Source of the DNA: Arthrobacter sp. SLBN-100
Lineage (GTDB): Bacteria > Actinomycetota > Actinomycetes > Actinomycetales > Micrococcaceae
Direction: 5' to 3'
Assembly (NCBI RefSeq): GCF_006715305.1
Contig: NZ_VFMY01000001.1
Coordinates: 4,154,001 to 4,218,000, forward strand
Length of the DNA: 64,000 nucleotides
Below, one piece after another: positions 8,451 to 16,862 of the stretch (position 1 is the first letter of the stretch; the number at the start of each line of letters is the position of its first letter). Both the position numbers and the translations under genes were made by a program. The notes beneath the pieces are model-generated. The model was not told where the DNA came from. It saw only the letters and a program-made list of their open reading frames with translations, and made no database searches.

Positions 8451-9935
8451 ATGGATCCCCAAAGCACGGGTCCCCGCCGCCTTGCGGCGCGCTTCCGTCC
8501 CGGCAGGACACGCTGGGGCGTCCGCAAGCGTGCCACGGCCAGCGCGGTGGTGGTGGTGGCAGGTGCGCTCCTCGTCGCCGGGTCCGTCCTGCTGATCCTG
8601 TTGCAGACATATCTCAGCGCATCCACTGAGACCGCAGCCCGGCGCAAGGCTGACGACGTGATTGCCCAGATGGCAGATCATGACGTGGAAGAAGCCGCCG
8701 AATACATCATGAACACCGCTCATGCCGGCCAATACGTGCAGATCCTGACGCCTGCCGGAACTGTTTTCGCGTCCTCTGATTCCGCCGGAGCTGCACAGCC
8801 CTTGACTGCCTTGCGGCCATCAGCCGGAGAGATCCTGACACAGAAAGCGTCCGGACTGCCCGAGGTGGGCGACATCGATGATTTCCTTGTAGTCGCCAAG
8901 GGGGTCCCGGTACGCGGGGAGACCTACACGGTGGCGGTTGCGTCCACAGTTCAGGTCCAGGCGGATGCCGTCTCAACCGTCGCATGGCTCATGCTGGGTT
9001 TGGCGCCGGTGCTGCTGCTGGCTGTTGGCCTGCTGGTGTGGGAGCTGGTGGGGCGTTCCCTGCGCCAGGTGCAGCGGATCCGGCGGCAGGTATCGGGTAT
9101 CAACGTTCATAGGCTGGGCGGACGGGTGGACGTGCCGCCGACTGCTGACGAGATCACTGCCCTGGCCTTGACGATGAACAGCATGCTGGACAGGCTCCAG
9201 GCTTCCGAACAGGAACAGCGGCGGTTCGTCTCCGATGCCAGCCATGAGCTCCGGAGCCCGCTGGCAACCCTCAGTGCTGCGGTTGAGGTGGCTTCCGCGG
9301 ACCCCACCGGCGCAACATGGAACGAGTTGAAGGATGTCCTCGCCGGTGAAACAGCCCGGATGCGTTATCTCGTCGAAAACCTGCTGACCCTGGCCAAATC
9401 CGACGACGGCGGGCTACGCATCGACATGACCGACGTGGACTTGGACCATGTGGTGCAGGATGAGATCCGCCGCCTGCGCGCCACGAGCCCGCACCGCATT
9501 GAAGCGGACCTCCGGCCCGTGCGGATCACGGGTGACCCGATGCGGCTGGGGCAGGTGCTGCGCAACGTGCTGGACAACGCGGACAAGCATGCCCGCTCCC
9601 GCATCAGGATCACCCTGGACACGCGCCCCGGCGAGGCCGTCCTCGCCGTCGACAACGACGGCGACCCCGTGCCTGAAGGCGACCGTCTCCGGATTTTCGG
9701 CCGCTTTGTCCGGCTGGATGAAAGCCGGACGCGGGGAAGCGGGGGCAGCGGCCTGGGCCTGGCCATCGCGGAAAGCATTGTGGCAGCGCATCACGGCACC
9801 ATCAGTGCTGCCGAAAGCCCGGCCGGCGAGTGCCGGTTCGAGCTCGTCTTCCCGTGCGCCGGTCCGGTCGAGCTTCCGGACCATAATCGCGGTGACCGGC
9901 TGCTGTCTCCGTTCCCAAAGCTAAGTCCGCCGTGA
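8451..9935 (+). CDS. sensor histidine kinase
   Basis: A 494-residue membrane sensor kinase. TM1 lies at about 30-55, an extracytoplasmic sensor part at 56-175, and TM2 at 176-200. A HAMP linker follows at about 201-255. The phospho-acceptor His is in SDASHELRSPL at residue 265. The ATPase domain shows the N box VLRNVLDNADKHA, then DNDGDPVPEGDRLRIFGRF and the G2 box GGSGLGLAI. It should phosphorylate the response regulator at 9921. Unusually, that regulator gene faces this one and the two coding ends overlap by 15 bases. The kinase gene is divergent from the exporter operon. Confidence 0.85.
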   Translation: MDPQSTGPRRLAARFRPGRTRWGVRKRATASAVVVVAGALLVAGSVLLILLQTYLSASTETAARRKADDVIAQMADHDVEEAAEYIMNTAHAGQYVQILTPAGTVFASSDSAGAAQPLTALRPSAGEILTQKASGLPEVGDIDDFLVVAKGVPVRGETYTVAVASTVQVQADAVSTVAWLMLGLAPVLLLAVGLLVWELVGRSLRQVQRIRRQVSGINVHRLGGRVDVPPTADEITALALTMNSMLDRLQASEQEQRRFVSDASHELRSPLATLSAAVEVASADPTGATWNELKDVLAGETARMRYLVENLLTLAKSDDGGLRIDMTDVDLDHVVQDEIRRLRATSPHRIEADLRPVRITGDPMRLGQVLRNVLDNADKHARSRIRITLDTRPGEAVLAVDNDGDPVPEGDRLRIFGRFVRLDESRTRGSGGSGLGLAIAESIVAAHHGTISAAESPAGECRFELVFPCAGPVELPDHNRGDRLLSPFPKLSPP

Positions 9936-10610
9936 AGCTGCGTCCGCGGAGAGGACGTAGCCCATTCCCCGAACAGTAGTCAGGGTATGGAGATTGAACG
10001 GAATGTCGATCTTCCTCCGGAGGTAGCCGATGTACACCTCCACCACGTTGTCGCCGCCTTCGAAAGCGGGATCCCACACGTTGTCCAGGATCTCCGCCTT
10101 GGACACCACCTGGTCATGGCGCCGCATCAGGTATTGCAGCAGTCCGTATTCACGTGCGGTCAGAACGATCGCGCGGTCACCCCGGCAGACCGTACGCCGG
10201 GCAGGGTCCAGGACCAGCGTCCCCAGCGACAGCACAACAGGCCGTTCGGGGGCGCCGCGGCGAACCAGGGCGCGGATGCGGGCAATCAGGATCAGGAAAC
10301 TGAACGGCTTGGTAAGGTAGTCATCGGCCCCGAGGTTGAAGGCATCGGCCTGGTCGTATTCCCCGTCCTTCGCCGTCAGCATCAGCACCGGCGTCCAGAT
10401 TCTCCGTTCCCGGATTTCCTTCAAGACTTCATAGCCGTTCTTCAGCGGCAGCATGACGTCCAGGAGGATGACGTCATAGATGTTCTCGGTCGCCGCCCAC
10501 AACCCGCTGACGCCGTCATGGGTGACCTCCACGACGAATCCCTCATTGGACAGGCCTCGGCGCACGGTTTCACCCAGCATCCGTTCATCCTCGACCATCA
10601 GCACCCGCAT
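9921..10610 (-). CDS. OmpR/PhoB-family response regulator
   Basis: A two-domain regulator of 229 residues. The receiver domain has the acidic pair VEDE near residue 9, the phospho-acceptor Asp in VILLDVMLP at about residue 51, and the Lys in LTKPF. The C-terminal winged helix shows LTAREYGLLQYLMRR and YIGYLRRKID, then TVRGMGYVL. The start at 10610 gives MRVLMVEDE and has AAGG upstream; an ATG 18 bases earlier adds six residues with a poorer site. The gene faces its probable kinase partner tail to tail. A regulator and kinase that converge are rarer than a single operon and imply separate promoters. Confidence 0.85.
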   Translation of the reverse strand: MRVLMVEDERMLGETVRRGLSNEGFVVEVTHDGVSGLWAATENIYDVILLDVMLPLKNGYEVLKEIRERRIWTPVLMLTAKDGEYDQADAFNLGADDYLTKPFSFLILIARIRALVRRGAPERPVVLSLGTLVLDPARRTVCRGDRAIVLTAREYGLLQYLMRRHDQVVSKAEILDNVWDPAFEGGDNVVEVYIGYLRRKIDIPFNLHTLTTVRGMGYVLSADAASRRT

Positions 10611-10803
10611 GGGCCCCGCCTTCTTCATTGGAGACGAAATACACGCTATCTACAGGGTAGGCCCGCACCCCTGCAAAAACCTTGGGGTCCCGGGTTGTGG
10701 ATTCTGCTGGCTGCGGATGGCGCTGTTGGATTGGGCTGCGAAGTGGGAGGCGGGATCTGGCGGGGGACCCTCTCCGCCAGGGCTTCTGTTGGGGTTACTT
10801 GCC

Positions 10804-11577
10804 TCAACCACCGACCTTCGCCACCTCAACCGCAACCCCCGCCTCGCGAAACTTAGCCACCTGCGCCGGGTCGGCGCCGTCGTCCGTCACCAGCGTCCAA
10901 GGCAAAGCCAACCGGGCCCACGCATGGAACGGCCGCAGTCCGAGCTTGGATGAATCGGCCAGCACGTACACCTCCCGGCCGCGGCGGGCCATGAGCTCCT
11001 TGAGCCGGGTCTGGGCGTGGTCGGCCTCGCAGATGCCGTCCTCGGCCGTGACGGCGTCGGCGCCGAGGAAGACCCGGTCGAAGCTCATCCGCTCCAGCGC
11101 CGCCTCGGCCAGCGGTCCCACAAAACTCTGCGAAACGTTGCGCAGCCGGCCGCCCAGGCAATCCACCTCGATGCCCTCGGACTCGGCCAGCTCCTGCAGG
11201 GTGTTGATGCCCGGCGTGGTCACGGACAGCTTCTCGAACCCCCGCAGTTCGTGGGCCAGGGCACCTGCGGTGGAGCCGGCGTCGAGCAGGATGTTCTCCC
11301 CGGGCCGGATAACGGATGCGGCCCACCGGGCGATGGCGTGCTTCTGCTCGAACGCTTCCCCGGTGCGCTGCCGCAGCGACGCCTCCGGGTGGGCGCCCAG
11401 GGCCATGGCACCGCCGTAAGTGCGGGCCAGCCGGCCCTGCCCGTTCAGGAGCGCCAGGTCACGGCGGATGGTGGACGCAGTCACCTCGAACCGGGCGGAC
11501 AGTTCCTCCACGGACGCCAGGCCGGTGGTCACGGCAAGGTGGTAGATCTCCTCGCGCCGCGCGTTTGCGCTGAGCAT
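10804..11577 (-). CDS. DeoR/GlpR-family transcriptional regulator
   Basis: A 257-residue repressor. The N-terminus carries the DeoR helix-turn-helix: REEIYHLAVTTGLASVEELS and TASTIRRDLALLN. The C-terminal DeoR sensor domain shows ILLDAGSTAGALA, FLGADAV, then HAQTRLKELM, and ADSSKLG. The sensor domain of this family binds phosphorylated sugars. Start 11577 is chosen because AAGGAGG lies six bases upstream; the frame is open 66 bases further. The gene lies beside the kinase-dehydrogenase gene on the same strand and most likely controls the acid-sugar cluster; the sensed ligand may be a phosphorylated sugar acid. Confidence 0.85.
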   Translation of the reverse strand: MLSANARREEIYHLAVTTGLASVEELSARFEVTASTIRRDLALLNGQGRLARTYGGAMALGAHPEASLRQRTGEAFEQKHAIARWAASVIRPGENILLDAGSTAGALAHELRGFEKLSVTTPGINTLQELAESEGIEVDCLGGRLRNVSQSFVGPLAEAALERMSFDRVFLGADAVTAEDGICEADHAQTRLKELMARRGREVYVLADSSKLGLRPFHAWARLALPWTLVTDDGADPAQVAKFREAGVAVEVAKVGG

Positions 11578-11638
11578 TCCCGGCCTCCTTCCCGTGGCAG
11601 TGGTACCCATGCTAGTTCCGGCCTCGGGTTTCGCTAGG

Positions 11639-11710
11639 CTCAACCACCGGGGGACCGCTCAACCACCGGGAGATCAGGCTCAACCACCGGGGGACCGCTC
11701 AACCACCGAC
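11639..11710. repeat. tandem cluster of the GGTTGAGC repeat
   Basis: Four copies of GCTCAACCACCG are spaced about 19-21 bases apart. They are an inverted-orientation form of the dispersed element seen elsewhere in the window (CCGGTGGTTGAGCC followed by TGTCGAAACCCG). The cluster fills the gap between the kinase-dehydrogenase gene and the DeoR gene. The stop codon of the kinase-dehydrogenase gene (TGA within GGTGGTTGAGC) lies inside the first copy, so the last residues VVGG are repeat-encoded. Confidence 0.75.
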
Positions 11711-14098
11711 GACGGACGGCCGGGTGGCCATCTCCGCCGCCTGGTGCAGCGCCTCCACCATGGACCGCGGATCCGCGATCGCCTTGCCGGCGATGTCGAA
11801 GGCGGTGCCGTGGTCCACGGACGTGCGGATCACCGGCAGGCCCACCGTGATGTTCACGCCGGCCTCGATGCCCAGCACCTTCACCGGCCCGTGCCCCTGG
11901 TCGTGGTACATGGCCACCACCAGGTCGTAATCACCCCGGCCGGCCAGGAAGAACAGCGTGTCCGCGGGCAGCGGGCCCACCGCGTTGATCCCTGCAGCCT
12001 GCGCGGCCTTCACGCCCGGCTCGATCTTTTCCGCTTCCTCGCCCTGGCCGAACAAGCCGTTCTCGCCGGCGTGCGGGTTGATGGCGCAGACGCCGATCTT
12101 CGGGTTCGGGATGCCCGCGCGGACCAGCGCCTCGTGGCCCCGGCGGATGGTGCGCTCCACCAGATCCGGGTTGATCTTGCGGATCGCATCCATCAGCCCG
12201 ATGTGAGTGGTCACGTGGATCACCCGGATCTTGGGCGTGGAGAGCATCATGGACACTTCCTCGGTGCCGGTCAGGTGGGCCAGCAGCTCGGTGTGCCCGG
12301 GGAAGATGTGCCCGGCGGCATGCAGCGCCTCTTTGTTCAGCGGCGCGGTGCAGATCGCCTGCACCTTCCCGGCCATCGCCAGTTCGCTGGCCACCCGGAT
12401 GTACTCGTACGCGGCGTGGCCGGCCACGGGGGAGAGCTGCCCCCACGGCAGGTCCTCGGGCAGCAGCGCCAGGTCGATCACGTTCACCCGGCCCGGGGTG
12501 AACACGGCATCCTCAACGTTCTCAATGCTCTGGATGTCCGCCTCGATACCCAGGACGTCCGCGGCCTGGCGCAGCCGCAGTGCGTCGCCGACCACCACCG
12601 GCCGGCATTCGGCATTGCTCTGCGGATCCAGCACGGCGGCCACCACTACCTCCGGCCCCACGCCGGCGCCGTCGCCCATGGTGACGGCCACGTTGGGGAG
12701 TTGCGCGCGATCAGTGTTGTTCATGGAGGGTCCTTTTCGGGGCAGGAACGGCTGGGGCGCCGTCGGGAGGGTGTACGGCGGGGAGGATTCCGCTGCAAGG
12801 GAGTATGGGTAGCCGGAGAGTGCGGCCACGATGGTGCGGAGGCTGTCCGGGCCGCCGAAGCTTCCGGGGCGGGTCACCACCGGCATTCCGGCCGGTGTGA
12901 GGGCCAGGACGGCCCCGTGCTCAATCTCGCCCAGCACGTCCAGCCGCTGCACGCCCAGGGCATCCAGCACCGAACGGGCCGTTTCCCCGCCCGTAAGCAT
13001 CAGCGGGCGGTCCTCCGCCAGGGGAGCCACTGCCCTGGCCAGCGCGGCGGCAATACGGGACGACGACGCCGAATCCACCGTGGAAGCATCCACCGTCACC
13101 GCCGCAGGACCTGCTTGAAGTGCCTCTTCGAGCGGCGCGAGGTCCGGGGTTCCGGCCAGCAGGTCGGCCGGCAGGAGCGTGATCACGGGAACGGCGTCGC
13201 CGGCCAGGTTGTGCAGCTGATCCCGCGCCGCCCCGGATGCGGAGCCCACCACAAGGAGGGGAAAGTTTCCCGGCTTCCGGGCGCCCAGGGAACGCACGAC
13301 GGCGGGACTGGCCTTGGGTGCCTGGCCGGCGGTCCGTGCCAGCGCGGCTCCGAGGGCGGAAGCGCCTGCGAACCGGAGGCCCGGGATGCTGCGGCCTGAG
13401 CACGCGATGGCGTCCAGATCCTCTGGGGTTTCGGCGTCGCAGATGACCACCGGGACGGGACGCGTGGCGAAGGCCGCCGTGAGTGCCGCAGTGAGCGTCT
13501 CCATCCCGGAGCGGACGGTGGCCAGGTCAACCACCACCGTGGCCAGCGGATGCAGCGCCTCGGCGATCGTCTCCGGGGGAGGGGACGATTCGGCGTTCCA
13601 CAGAGCGGTTTGATGCAGCGGAATACCCTGGTGATGAATGGTGCCGTTGACCGTGCTCCGGCCCAGCGGCGGCAGGGCCGGGGCCAGGATGACGGGACCT
13701 CCCTCCGCCAGGACCGAGAGCTGTGATGCCACCGGTCCGCGGAGCAGGGAATCGATCTTGAGGAACACAACGGCCGGGCCATCGGCCGGGGGCTGCGCGT
13801 CCAGGACCTGGCGCAGCCGTGCGGCCGCCGCTTCGGCGGGGAACCTCCGGTTGTCCGTGTCCAGGACCAGGAGGGCCGCGTCCGGCGGAAGGTGCCGCAG
13901 GTCTGACGCCAGCTCCTCCGGAAGGTGCGGCAGGAGCCGGACCTGCGGGCCGCCATCGTCCGCTGTGAACTGTCCGGGACGCCCGCCTTGCGCACTCTGT
14001 GCACAAGGGTTAATCAAGATTTGCGCAGGTGCCAGGAGGCCGGCAGCCGTCTCAGCCGCGCCGGAAAGATCATCAGCAATAGCGATAATCCGCTGCAT
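11699..14098 (-). CDS. fused four-carbon acid sugar kinase (DUF1537) and PdxA-type 4-phospho-tetronate dehydrogenase
   Basis: One open frame of 799 residues. Residues 1-450 are a DUF1537 sugar-acid kinase: RIIAIADDLSGAAETA at the start, DTDNRRF, FLKIDSLLRGPVA, and LMLTGGETARSVLDALG near the end. Residues 459-799 are a complete PdxA-type dehydrogenase: VAVTMGDGAGVGPE, then three metal-binding histidines in FPGHTELLA, VTTHIGL and MYHDQGHGPVKVLG. In known pathways separate DtnK/DenK and PdxA2 proteins phosphorylate D-threonate or D-erythronate at O4 and then oxidise and decarboxylate it to dihydroxyacetone phosphate. The start has AAAGGAGG five bases upstream. An internal ATG at 12724, preceded by AAAGGA, could make a free PdxA part. 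The frame has no stop between the two parts, which is unusual. It is divergent from the importer operon. Confidence 0.85.
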   Translation of the reverse strand: MQRIIAIADDLSGAAETAAGLLAPAQILINPCAQSAQGGRPGQFTADDGGPQVRLLPHLPEELASDLRHLPPDAALLVLDTDNRRFPAEAAAARLRQVLDAQPPADGPAVVFLKIDSLLRGPVASQLSVLAEGGPVILAPALPPLGRSTVNGTIHHQGIPLHQTALWNAESSPPPETIAEALHPLATVVVDLATVRSGMETLTAALTAAFATRPVPVVICDAETPEDLDAIACSGRSIPGLRFAGASALGAALARTAGQAPKASPAVVRSLGARKPGNFPLLVVGSASGAARDQLHNLAGDAVPVITLLPADLLAGTPDLAPLEEALQAGPAAVTVDASTVDSASSSRIAAALARAVAPLAEDRPLMLTGGETARSVLDALGVQRLDVLGEIEHGAVLALTPAGMPVVTRPGSFGGPDSLRTIVAALSGYPYSLAAESSPPYTLPTAPQPFLPRKGPSMNNTDRAQLPNVAVTMGDGAGVGPEVVVAAVLDPQSNAECRPVVVGDALRLRQAADVLGIEADIQSIENVEDAVFTPGRVNVIDLALLPEDLPWGQLSPVAGHAAYEYIRVASELAMAGKVQAICTAPLNKEALHAAGHIFPGHTELLAHLTGTEEVSMMLSTPKIRVIHVTTHIGLMDAIRKINPDLVERTIRRGHEALVRAGIPNPKIGVCAINPHAGENGLFGQGEEAEKIEPGVKAAQAAGINAVGPLPADTLFFLAGRGDYDLVVAMYHDQGHGPVKVLGIEAGVNITVGLPVIRTSVDHGTAFDIAGKAIADPRSMVEALHQAAEMATRPSVVGG
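13987..14009. promoter_or_regulatory. inverted repeat, probable second DeoR-family site
   Basis: Arms CCTTGCGCA and TGCACAAGG are separated by CTCTG and match at eight of nine positions. The left arm shares TTGCGCA with the perfect palindrome at 14178-14194, about 190 bases away. It lies within the first 40 codons of the kinase part, where a repressor could form a loop with the promoter site. Binding by the adjacent DeoR protein is inferred. Confidence 0.5.
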
Positions 14099-14177
14099 TG
14101 CTGCCTCCTTTGGCGAGTGGCTGGATCCGGTGCTTGACCCATGAGAACTTGGGGTTGCACAAAACACGCTAAACCAC

Positions 14178-14194
14178 TTGCGCACTATGCGCAA
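14178..14194. promoter_or_regulatory. perfect inverted repeat in the divergent acid-sugar promoter
   Basis: TTGCGCA-CTA-TGCGCAA is a perfect palindrome with a three-base spacer in the 193 bases between the kinase-dehydrogenase start (14098) and the importer start (14292). Such a site is well placed to control both directions. The DeoR-family regulator at 10804 is the nearest candidate. Confidence 0.6.
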
Positions 14195-14291
14195 TGGTGG
14201 CATTGTGATCGGAGTAACAGCAGCGGGGCGCGTATCAGCAGGATGCAAACGCCTCGGCCGGCAGGTGCCGGCCCTTACTTGGAGGTCAAAG

Positions 14292-15923
14292 ATGACTCGT
14301 TCCAACAGCGTTGACGGCGGCAGCAATTTCCTCGGCGAGGTAGCGCAGCGTTCGCTGTCCCGGCGTTCAATCCTGCGGTGGGGCGCCCTGGCCGGAGCCG
14401 GCGCAGTGCTGGCCCCCGCCGTCACCGCATGCGTGGGCCCCAGCGCTCCGAACGGCGGAGGCGGAGCCACCGGCACCAGCACGCTCACCTTGGGACTCAA
14501 CCGCTCGCTGGTCAGCCTGGACAACAAGCTCAACCAGTTCGACGCCGCCGTCACCGTCCAGCGCGCGGTCCGTCAGGCACTGACGGAAATCGGTGACGAC
14601 CTCAAGCCCCGCAACGTCCTGGCCGAAAGCTTCGAACTCACCAGCCCCACCCAGTGGACCGTGAAGCTCCGCAACGACATCAAGTACTCGGACGGCACCC
14701 AGGTGGCCGTGGAGGACGTGGCCAAGGCGCTGGAAATGTACAGCCAGGTCAACGGCTCCTTCCTGGCCCCGCAGTTCCCGGAATGGCCCAAGGTCACCAA
14801 GAAGGACGAACTGACCTTCACCCTGGACACCAAGGCCCCGCTGCCCGTGCTCAACACCCTGATGTCCAACATCCTCATCACCCCCGCCGCCGCCAACAAG
14901 CCGGAGGAACTGCAGGAGGGCGTGGGCACCGGCCCCTACAAGGTGGCCTCCGCGGACCGCGGCACCGGCACCTACAAGCTGGTGGTCAACGAGAACTACT
15001 GGGGAGACAAGCCCAAAGTGGCCGAGGTGAATGTCCGCTTCATGTCCGAGGAATCCAGCCGCGTGGTGGCCCTCCGGTCCGGCGAGGTGGACGTCATCGA
15101 CTCCATCACCCCGGACTCCGTGGCCCAGCTGAAGTCCGTGGACGGCATCACGGTCGAGTCCGTCACCGGCACCCGCTACAACCAGCTCTTCTACAACTTC
15201 CGCAAGCCCGCGGACAGCCCCATGTCCGATCCCAAGGTCCGCGAGGCGCTCTCCTACGGGTTCGACAGCAAGTCCGTGGTGGACGGCATCCTCGGCGGCA
15301 CCGTCACCTCCGCCAAGGGCGTTGTCCCGCAGACCCTGGCCGGCGCCGTGGAAACCGGCGAGTACAAGTACGATCCCGCCAAGGCCAAGTCCATGCTCGC
15401 GGACCTGGGCGTCTCCAACCTCAAGGTCAAAGTCATCTGGGAAACCGGCGAATTCGCCGGCGACGTGTCCATCATGGAAGCCCTGGTGGAAATGATGAAG
15501 CAGATCGGCGTGACCGCCGAGCTGCAGCAGTTCCAGCCCGGCGGGGACATCTCCACCTGGCGCCAGGGCAAGGCAGGGGACTGGGACATCCTGGGCAACG
15601 GCTACGGCAACCAGACAGGCCTGGCCCTGACCAACCTGCAGGGCATGTACGCCGGCACCGCCGAAAAGGAAGCCACCCGCGACACGTACCACGGCTTCGT
15701 TTTCCCCGAGATCAGCAGCCAGATCATCACCGCCACCTCCGAGACGGACCAGGCCAAGAGCACCCAGCTGCTCACCCAGGTCCAGAAGGACATCTGGGCC
15801 AAATGGCCCTGCATGTGGGCGTTCATCCCCAACGCCGTCCTGGCCCGCCGCACCCGGGTGGAAGGCATCAAGCTGCGGCCCATCAACTCCTACCAGCTCT
15901 CAAACGTCTCGGTGAACGGCTAG
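14292..15923 (+). CDS. ABC importer substrate-binding lipoprotein, family 5 (Dpp/Opp type)
   Basis: A 543-residue extracellular binding protein. The N-terminus has a twin-arginine-like SLSRRSILRWG followed by a hydrophobic run and a lipobox AVTAC, so it is probably a Tat-exported lipoprotein. The family 5 fold is clear: FELTSPTQWTVKLRNDIKYS (seen as WTVKLRNDIKYSDGT), GTGPYKV, NENYWGDKP, then the C-terminal lobe with DPKVREALSYGFD. Family 5 proteins bind peptides, nickel or oligosaccharides; the cluster suggests a sugar acid or a conjugate of one. Start 14292 has GGAGGT six bases upstream. It is first in the operon with the permeases and ATPases. Confidence 0.85.
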   Translation: MTRSNSVDGGSNFLGEVAQRSLSRRSILRWGALAGAGAVLAPAVTACVGPSAPNGGGGATGTSTLTLGLNRSLVSLDNKLNQFDAAVTVQRAVRQALTEIGDDLKPRNVLAESFELTSPTQWTVKLRNDIKYSDGTQVAVEDVAKALEMYSQVNGSFLAPQFPEWPKVTKKDELTFTLDTKAPLPVLNTLMSNILITPAAANKPEELQEGVGTGPYKVASADRGTGTYKLVVNENYWGDKPKVAEVNVRFMSEESSRVVALRSGEVDVIDSITPDSVAQLKSVDGITVESVTGTRYNQLFYNFRKPADSPMSDPKVREALSYGFDSKSVVDGILGGTVTSAKGVVPQTLAGAVETGEYKYDPAKAKSMLADLGVSNLKVKVIWETGEFAGDVSIMEALVEMMKQIGVTAELQQFQPGGDISTWRQGKAGDWDILGNGYGNQTGLALTNLQGMYAGTAEKEATRDTYHGFVFPEISSQIITATSETDQAKSTQLLTQVQKDIWAKWPCMWAFIPNAVLARRTRVEGIKLRPINSYQLSNVSVNG

Positions 15924-15926
15924 CCC

Positions 15927-16862
15927 ATGCTTCCATATGTCGCCAAGCGCTTGGGCCAGAGCCTGCTCACGATCTTCCTGACCGTGTCCACAGTCTTTGT
16001 CCTGATCCGCATGGCACCCGGCGACCCGGCCTACGCCCTGGCCGGGCCGCTGGCCACCACCGGGGACCTCGAAAAAATCCGCACCTCCATGGGGCTCAGC
16101 GAACCCCTGATCACCCAGTACGGCATCTTCCTCAAGGAGCTCGGCGCCGGAAACATCGGCAAGTCCTACTCGTTCCAGGCCCCGGCCCTGGAAGTGGTGC
16201 TGTCCCGGCTCCCGAACACCATTTTCCTGGCGGTGCTCGCGATCCTGCTGGCCATCGTGGTAGCCATCCCGCTGGGGGTCTGGATGGCCAAGCGCGCGGA
16301 CACCAAGCGCGAACTTGGCGTCAACGTCCTCACCATCGCCGGGCAGTCCATGCCGGACTTCTGGATCGGCATCATGCTGCTGACCCTGTTCGCCGTGGTG
16401 TTCCCCATCTTCCCGTCCTCCGGTTTCACCAGCTGGTCCGGGGTGGTCCTGCCGGTCACCACGGTGGCCATCCTGCAGATCGCCCTGGTGTCCCGGATGG
16501 TCCGCCGGGAGGTGGGCACCAACATGGCAGCCCCGTACCTCACGGTGGCCAGGGCCCGCGGCACCGGCGAGCAGAAGCTCACCTGGGCCTACGCCATGCG
16601 CAACTCCTCCATCCCCATCCTCACGGCCCTGGGGACCAGGTTCGCCGGCATGCTCAACGGCGTGGTGGTGGTGGAAGTGGTGTTCAACTGGCCAGGCCTC
16701 GGCTCGCTGGTGGTCCGGGCGCTGGAAACCCGCGACTACCCCCTGATCCAGGCCACGGTACTGGTGACCTCGGTCCTCGCCGTCGGCGTCCAGCTGCTGA
16801 TCGATCTGTGCTACCCGCTGCTGGACCCCCGCGTCCGGCTTGGAAAGGTGTCCGTGGCATGA
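15927..16862 (+). CDS. ABC importer permease, DppB/OppB type
   Basis: A 311-residue membrane permease with about six helices. The start MLPYVAKRLGQSLLTIF and the APGDPAY motif after the first helix are diagnostic of DppB-type permeases. The EAA-like coupling loop is seen around TVARARGTGEQKLTWAYAMRN (ARARGTGEQKL). It begins three bases after the binding-protein stop and its stop overlaps the next gene by four bases. It forms the pore together with the DppC-type permease. Confidence 0.87.
   Translation: MLPYVAKRLGQSLLTIFLTVSTVFVLIRMAPGDPAYALAGPLATTGDLEKIRTSMGLSEPLITQYGIFLKELGAGNIGKSYSFQAPALEVVLSRLPNTIFLAVLAILLAIVVAIPLGVWMAKRADTKRELGVNVLTIAGQSMPDFWIGIMLLTLFAVVFPIFPSSGFTSWSGVVLPVTTVAILQIALVSRMVRREVGTNMAAPYLTVARARGTGEQKLTWAYAMRNSSIPILTALGTRFAGMLNGVVVVEVVFNWPGLGSLVVRALETRDYPLIQATVLVTSVLAVGVQLLIDLCYPLLDPRVRLGKVSVA

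Noticed and set aside
11594-13399. A 601-residue plus-strand open frame
   Set aside because: It lies antisense to the kinase-dehydrogenase gene. Its translation is Gly/His/Arg-rich with no motifs, a usual artefact of high GC.
14367-15692. A 441-residue minus-strand open frame
   Set aside because: It is antisense to the substrate-binding protein gene and composed of Gly/His/Val-rich shadow sequence.
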